From contig JAICQC010000176.1 of NCBI GenBank assembly GCA_025938055.1, forward strand, positions 1 to 9,247: a DNA stretch of 9,247 bases, written 5' to 3'. How positions within the stretch are numbered: position 1 is the first letter of the stretch; each line of letters opens with the position of its first letter. Below the pieces are notes generated by a model. It ran no database searches, had not been told where the DNA came from, and saw only the letters and a list, made by a program, of their open reading frames with translations. The position numbers were made by a program, and so were the translations under genes. Of the stretch, positions 5,855 to 9,247 are shown piece after piece. Origin of the DNA: Anaerolineales bacterium (GTDB lineage Bacteria; Chloroflexota; Anaerolineae; Anaerolineales; Villigracilaceae).

Positions 5855-6604
5855 ATGGCTCGTAACTTTCTTCGCGCAGTACTCTTTGATTTGGGCGGAA
5901 CGCTCATGTATGAGCGCGCCAGTTGGGACTCCATCAATGCCCAGGCGGATGAAGCCCTCACCAACTTTCTGCGCGAGAAGGGCATGGAATTGAATCTTTC
6001 CACGTTCCCGCGCGAGTTTCGCAAACGCTTGGGAAAATATTTCAAGCAGCGTGAAAAGGATCTGCTCGAAACAACCTATTCGTTTGTCCTGCGGGATGTG
6101 CTGGCAGACAAGGGCTACAGGGATATTGCAGATGACGTTGTGCGCGGCGCCCTGGACCGCCTGTTCGCCATTACACAGACAAACTGGGCGATCGAGGAAG
6201 ATACCCTGGTTACGCTGCAGAAACTCGAGACAGATGGTTATCGCATGGGGTTGATCTCCAACGCTGGCGATGACCAGGATGTGCAGCAACTGGCACAGCG
6301 CTTTGGCATTGCTCAATTTTTTGATTTCATTCTTACTTCTGCAGCCTGCAGTTATCGCAAACCACACCGGCGCATTTTTGAGCTTGCACTCTCGAACTGG
6401 TACTTCCTCCCCTCCGAGGCAGTCATGGTGGGAGATAATCTGGATGCAGACGTGCGCGGCGCACAGAGTGTCGGCTTGCTCGCGATCTGGCTCAGCCGCC
6501 GCGCCGGCGAACGGACTGAGGACCAGCTCTCCATCACACCGGACGCGAGCCTCTCGGCGTTATCCGAACTGCCGGCAGTTCTCGATCGTCTCCAGGTCCA
6601 ATAA
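5855..6604 (+). CDS. HAD-superfamily hydrolase
   Basis: The 249-residue product is a cytosolic HAD phosphatase-like protein. Motif I is VLFDLGGTL (9-17) with nucleophile Asp12; the usual second Asp (DxD) is Gly14, a known variant in this superfamily. Motif II is LISNAG (Ser135), motif III Lys169 in YRKPHRRIF, and motif IV MVGDNLDADVRGA (191-203) with Asp194 and Asp198. An alpha-helical cap of the C1 type lies between motif I and II (about 20-110). The IFELAL and VGDNLDAD pattern is that of phosphoglycolate phosphatase and haloacid dehalogenase-like enzymes. The substrate cannot be told. The start at ATG 5855 is chosen because it is just before the conserved fold; upstream in-frame ATG 5705 would overlap the CNNM gene by about 100 bases. 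No clear ribosome site is seen. Confidence 0.88.
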   Translation: MARNFLRAVLFDLGGTLMYERASWDSINAQADEALTNFLREKGMELNLSTFPREFRKRLGKYFKQREKDLLETTYSFVLRDVLADKGYRDIADDVVRGALDRLFAITQTNWAIEEDTLVTLQKLETDGYRMGLISNAGDDQDVQQLAQRFGIAQFFDFILTSAACSYRKPHRRIFELALSNWYFLPSEAVMVGDNLDADVRGAQSVGLLAIWLSRRAGERTEDQLSITPDASLSALSELPAVLDRLQVQ

Positions 6605-6630
6605 AAACACCCAGCACATTGCCGATCACA

Positions 6631-7554
6631 ATGACTTCAAATAAGCCAAGCGGTCCTTTGGATAAATCTCTGCCCGCCTATCTCGCATTGGGGGTAGGCA
6701 TAATTTCCCTGAGTTTCTCGGCAATGTTTGTGCGCTGGGCAGACGCACCGGGTCCCGTCACAGCCTTTTACCGTCTCTTCTTTTCGATATTCCTGCTGCT
6801 GCCTTTTTTCCTGCCGCGCCTCAAAGCAAGCCCGGCATTCAAATCACGGTCTCTGCTATTTCCTCTACTGGCTGGGTTCTTTACCGCCTGTGACCTCGCT
6901 TTGTGGACCGCATCCCTTTCCTACACAACCGCCGCCAACGCTACCCTGCTTGGCAATACTGCGCCTCTCTGGGTAGCTCTAGGGACCTGGCTGCTCTTGA
7001 AACAGAAGCTCAGTTCCACCTTTTGGCGCGGGCTCACGATCACACTTCTGGGCGCGGCGCTCATCATGGGCACAGACTTTCTGCTCCATCCCCGCTTCGG
7101 CGTTGGAGACGCGATGGCGATCTTCACAGGTTTTTTCTACGGTGGATATTTTCTCTTTACCGAACGGAGCCGCACGCAATTCGATCCCGTCAGCCACATC
7201 TGGCTGGTGGGCGTGGGTGCAAGCCTGACGCTGTTCCTTGTGAATGCTGTCCTTCAAAATCCCCTCACCGGCTACCCCTTACAGACCTGGCTGGTCTTTC
7301 TTGCCACCGCGCTGGTGTCACAACTGATCGGTTATATATCGCTTGCCTACGCCCTCGGGCATCTACCAGCCTCGGTGGTGTCTCCAACGATGATTCTGCA
7401 GCCAATCCTGACGACCTTGCTGGCGATCCCACTCCTTGGAGAAATCCCCAGCATCTGGCAGGGGATCGGCGGCGCGATTGCGCTTGTCGGTATTTATATC
7501 GTCAATCAATCATACAATCGCGGCGAGCATGAGCCTCCCACGCCAAACGCGTAG
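6631..7554 (+). CDS. EamA-family (DMT superfamily) transporter
   Basis: The 307-residue product is almost all hydrophobic, with about 10 membrane helices in two EamA repeats (about 17-147 and 158-292). Family features include FVRWADAPGPVTAFYRLFF (33-51), ALWTASLSYTTAANATLLGN (90-109) at the end of helix 3 and in helix 4, and APLWVALGTWLLL (111-123). In the second half there are IGYISLAYALGHLPASVVS (233-251) and LQPILTTLLAIPLLGE (256-271). Members export or import small metabolites such as amino acids or nucleotide-sugars; the substrate is not predictable. ATG 6631 is chosen over the in-frame TTG at 6619; neither has a clear ribosome site. It follows the HAD gene by 26 bases without a terminator, so co-transcription, possibly with translational coupling, is likely. 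Confidence 0.9.
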   Translation: MTSNKPSGPLDKSLPAYLALGVGIISLSFSAMFVRWADAPGPVTAFYRLFFSIFLLLPFFLPRLKASPAFKSRSLLFPLLAGFFTACDLALWTASLSYTTAANATLLGNTAPLWVALGTWLLLKQKLSSTFWRGLTITLLGAALIMGTDFLLHPRFGVGDAMAIFTGFFYGGYFLFTERSRTQFDPVSHIWLVGVGASLTLFLVNAVLQNPLTGYPLQTWLVFLATALVSQLIGYISLAYALGHLPASVVSPTMILQPILTTLLAIPLLGEIPSIWQGIGGAIALVGIYIVNQSYNRGEHEPPTPNA

Positions 7555-7580
7555 GATCTGCAGGCAGTTTATGGTTGGGC

Positions 7581-7609
7581 TTGAAAATTATGGCACTCTT
7601 CTATATACT
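7581..7609 (+). promoter_or_regulatory. sigma-70-type promoter of the STAS gene
   Basis: TTGAAA (7581-7586) and TATACT (7604-7609) are separated by 17 bases, five of six matches to each consensus hexamer at the ideal spacing. Transcription would start near 7616, 36 bases before the ATG at 7652. This is the best promoter in the window. Confidence 0.7.
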
Positions 7610-7642
7610 ATCCATATCCCAAACCCCAGGCAATACTCTCAC

Positions 7643-7649
7643 GGAGGAG
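7643..7649 (+). promoter_or_regulatory. Shine-Dalgarno that fixes the STAS start at 7652
   Basis: GGAGGAG directly precedes ATG 7652 (GGAGG, then 4 bases). It rules out the longer in-frame reading from 7436, which would run inside the EamA gene. Confidence 0.8.
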
Positions 7650-7651
7650 AC

Positions 7652-8056
7652 ATGGAAATCAAAGTATCAACGGAAAGCGGACGAGTTCCCGTTACGGTTC
7701 TGCACGTGGATGGCAACATCGACTCTTCCTCGTACGAGCAGTTCCAGTCAACGGCAAAAAAGTTGATCGATGAGGGAGCGCGCTACCTGCTGGTTGATCT
7801 TTCACATGCACCCTTTGTGAGCAGTGCTGGTTTGCGTGCCTTGCATACGTTGTTCAACGAGCTTCGATCCCGCAACCCTGATGCCAACCTTAATGACGAA
7901 CAAATAAAAAAGGGGATTAGCGCGGGAACCTATAAGTCTCCTCACTTGAAACTGCTTAATTTATCACCAGAGACAAAAACGGCTTTCGAGACCAGCGGCT
8001 TCGACATGTACATTGACACCTTCACGGACAGACAGGCTGCCATCAATTCATTCTAA
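7652..8056 (+). CDS. STAS-domain protein (anti-sigma factor antagonist-like)
   Basis: The 134-residue product is a single STAS domain: MEIKVST and VTVLHVDGNIDSSSYEQFQ at the N-terminus, YLLVDLSHAPFVSSAGLRAL (45-64) carrying the phospho-switch loop SSAG (Ser57/Ser58), and the closing LKLLNLSPETKTAFETSGF (99-117). In SpoIIAA/RsbV proteins the loop serine is phosphorylated by an anti-sigma kinase and the unphosphorylated form releases the sigma factor. Between the loop helix and the next strand there is an unusually long polar segment (about 73-98, RNPDANLNDEQIKKGISAG), so it is longer than a minimal STAS protein. No kinase, phosphatase or sigma gene is in the window. It has its own promoter and lies 54 bases before a membrane-protein gene, which could be a partner. 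Confidence 0.88.
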   Translation: MEIKVSTESGRVPVTVLHVDGNIDSSSYEQFQSTAKKLIDEGARYLLVDLSHAPFVSSAGLRALHTLFNELRSRNPDANLNDEQIKKGISAGTYKSPHLKLLNLSPETKTAFETSGFDMYIDTFTDRQAAINSF

Positions 8057-8098
8057 TGCCCTGCAGTTCGATCACGTCTTTCCAGGCATATTGACAAC

Positions 8099-8105
8099 AA
8101 GGAGG
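8099..8105 (+). promoter_or_regulatory. Shine-Dalgarno of the last gene
   Basis: AAGGAGG lies 5 bases before ATG 8111, a full-strength ribosome site that fixes the start of the truncated last gene. Confidence 0.8.
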
Positions 8106-8110
8106 ATTCC

Positions 8111-9247
8111 ATGAATCTAGGCGCCATTGTCGAAGTTGCAATTGGCTTGATTTTCGTTTGGATCGTGCTCAGCCTGACCATTATCCAGATCCAGGAATGG
8201 ATCAACTCCAGGCTGGATAAACGTGCAAGGGATATGGAAGAAGCCATCCATGAAATGCTCGCCAACCCCAATCTCAAGGCACATTTCTACGACCATCCGG
8301 TAATCCGCGGCTTGACATCGAAAAAGCGGAATGAACCCAACAGTGTCGAAGCCTGGTTATATAGATATCCCATCCTGCGCGGCTTCACGAAAGAGCTCCG
8401 GGAATTACCATCCTATATTCCGTCTCAGCAATTTTCGCTTGCCATGTTCGATATCGTGATAACGGCAGGAACAGAATCATCGTTGATTCAACAGGGTTTG
8501 TTGAAAATACGTGATGACCTGGAACAGGAGCAAAACATCTCGCGGGAAGAGGCTGTAGTTGTGGAGATGAATCTGCTGATCGAGCTTGCCCGCAGTGCGG
8601 CATCCACCGAAGCAGGCACAGCCTTTACAAAAAGAACTCTGCGACTCTTGAAGGAGCAGGCAGAGGCATTTGCTGAGAAGTATCCAGACCTCAAGCCCGT
8701 GATCGAGGCAGCATTAGCAGAAGCCAGCAAGCGTAAGAATGAAATCGATGACCTGCTGAAGAGCAAGGATGCTCCACGTGACAAGGATGCTTTTGGCGAT
8801 CTGCGGCGCGGCATCGCTGCATTGAGTGTCATCAGCCCGGAGGTGAATCAGACTCTCAATGCATTACTCTTGAATCTCGAAGAGTATATCGGCGAAAAAG
8901 AATCAAAGCTTGCCAAAGCCAGGCAAAATGTGGAGAAGTGGTTCGACGACTCCATGGATCGTGTGAGCGGCACGTTCAAGCGGTATTCACAGTGGATGGC
9001 GCTGATGATTGGTTTTGTGATCGCGTTGATATTAAATGTCGACTCGATCGAGCTGACGCTATACCTCTGGCGTGAGCCCGCCGTTCGCCAGGCGCTGGCA
9101 CAGAACGCCTCGACCTTTGAGCTTCCGCAGGAGGACTTGGAAGCCAATCCCGAGGAGGCGCTGCAGAATTTTAGAAATCAGTTTACGGGGCTTACTCTGC
9201 CGGTGGGCTGGGGGATTAGCCGCATGGAAGGCTCGGCGTTATCCGAT
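8111..9247 (+). CDS. conserved membrane protein of unknown function (3' end outside window)
   Basis: The frame is open for 379 codons up to the window edge with no stop. The N-terminus is a membrane helix (about 4-25, AIVEVAIGLIFVWIVLSLTI) running into IQEWINSRLDKRARDMEEAI, a pattern I know from an uncharacterised protein family in many bacteria. Residues 59-76 and 83-100 are an imperfect repeat (YDHPVIRGLT against YRYPILRGFT), followed by LPSYIPSQQFSLAMFDIV. The middle (about 125-290) is helical and charged, likely coiled coil. The motif VEKWFDDSMDRVSGTFKRYS (274-293) leads into a second membrane helix (about 294-310), then NVDSIELTLYLW and a soluble part. I cannot name a function. It probably shares the transcript of the STAS gene, since no terminator lies between them. 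Confidence 0.82.
   Translation, partial: MNLGAIVEVAIGLIFVWIVLSLTIIQIQEWINSRLDKRARDMEEAIHEMLANPNLKAHFYDHPVIRGLTSKKRNEPNSVEAWLYRYPILRGFTKELRELPSYIPSQQFSLAMFDIVITAGTESSLIQQGLLKIRDDLEQEQNISREEAVVVEMNLLIELARSAASTEAGTAFTKRTLRLLKEQAEAFAEKYPDLKPVIEAALAEASKRKNEIDDLLKSKDAPRDKDAFGDLRRGIAALSVISPEVNQTLNALLLNLEEYIGEKESKLAKARQNVEKWFDDSMDRVSGTFKRYSQWMALMIGFVIALILNVDSIELTLYLWREPAVRQALAQNASTFELPQEDLEANPEEALQNFRNQFTGLTLPVGWGISRMEGSALSD

Noticed and set aside
6903..7532. 209-codon plus-strand frame inside the EamA gene
   Set aside because: It is a +1 shadow of the permease with an Arg/His/Pro-rich composition and no known motif.
7436..7651. N-terminal extension of the STAS protein
   Set aside because: It runs inside the EamA gene and lies before the promoter and ribosome site of the STAS gene.
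8091..8096. TTGACA as a -35 box for the last gene
   Set aside because: The matching -10 position would fall inside the coding region and has no TATAAT-like hexamer.

Overview
The window looks like a chromosomal stretch from an anaerobic or facultative bacterium, most likely Chloroflexota (Anaerolineae). This rests on the character of the proteins (a two-repeat secreted protein with an Ig-like tail, a Sec-type SelD, a stand-alone PyrK-like protein), on moderate GC content and on strong GGAGG-type ribosome sites placed about 4 bases before several ATGs. The lineage is inferred from protein style, not from a marker gene. No phage, IS element, CRISPR array, tRNA or rRNA gene was seen.

Layout: (1) bases 1-360, the 3' end of a UDP-GlcNAc 2-epimerase gene; (2) 431-1375, a secreted protein with two related repeats and an Ig-like C-terminal domain; (3) 1379-2056 on the minus strand, converging tail to tail on the previous gene, a PyrK-like FAD/[2Fe-2S] protein with a poorly conserved nucleotide-binding part; (4) 2110-3162, a membrane-anchored SPFH/band-7 protein, divergent from gene 3 across a 53-base region holding a perfect 14-base palindrome, a third copy of its half-site and a TATAAT box; (5) a 16-bp terminator hairpin; (6) 3237-4295, selD; (7) a 193-base gap with nested inverted repeats; (8) 4489-5805, a CNNM/CorC-type transporter; (9) 5855-6604, a HAD hydrolase; (10) 6631-7554, an EamA/DMT permease; (11) 7652-8056, a STAS protein with its own good promoter; (12) 8111 to the window end, a conserved membrane protein of unknown function, cut by the window edge.

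The strongest result is selD. The full gene contains an in-frame TGA (3297-3299) exactly at the catalytic Cys17 position of E. coli SelD. A 7-bp hairpin with a GUG/GGUGC apical loop (3326-3342) lies downstream at the distance expected for a bacterial SECIS element. Selenophosphate synthetase here is therefore almost certainly itself a selenoprotein. A stop-to-stop gene caller would shorten it to a GTG start at 3333 and lose the active site. The organism must then also carry SelA, SelB and tRNA-Sec elsewhere.

Genes 8-10 are close together on one strand (49- and 26-base gaps) and may be one transcript. Genes 11-12 form a second likely unit behind the 7581-7609 promoter. No single pathway ties the whole window together; it reads as ordinary housekeeping and envelope genes with one recoded gene and several candidate regulatory elements.
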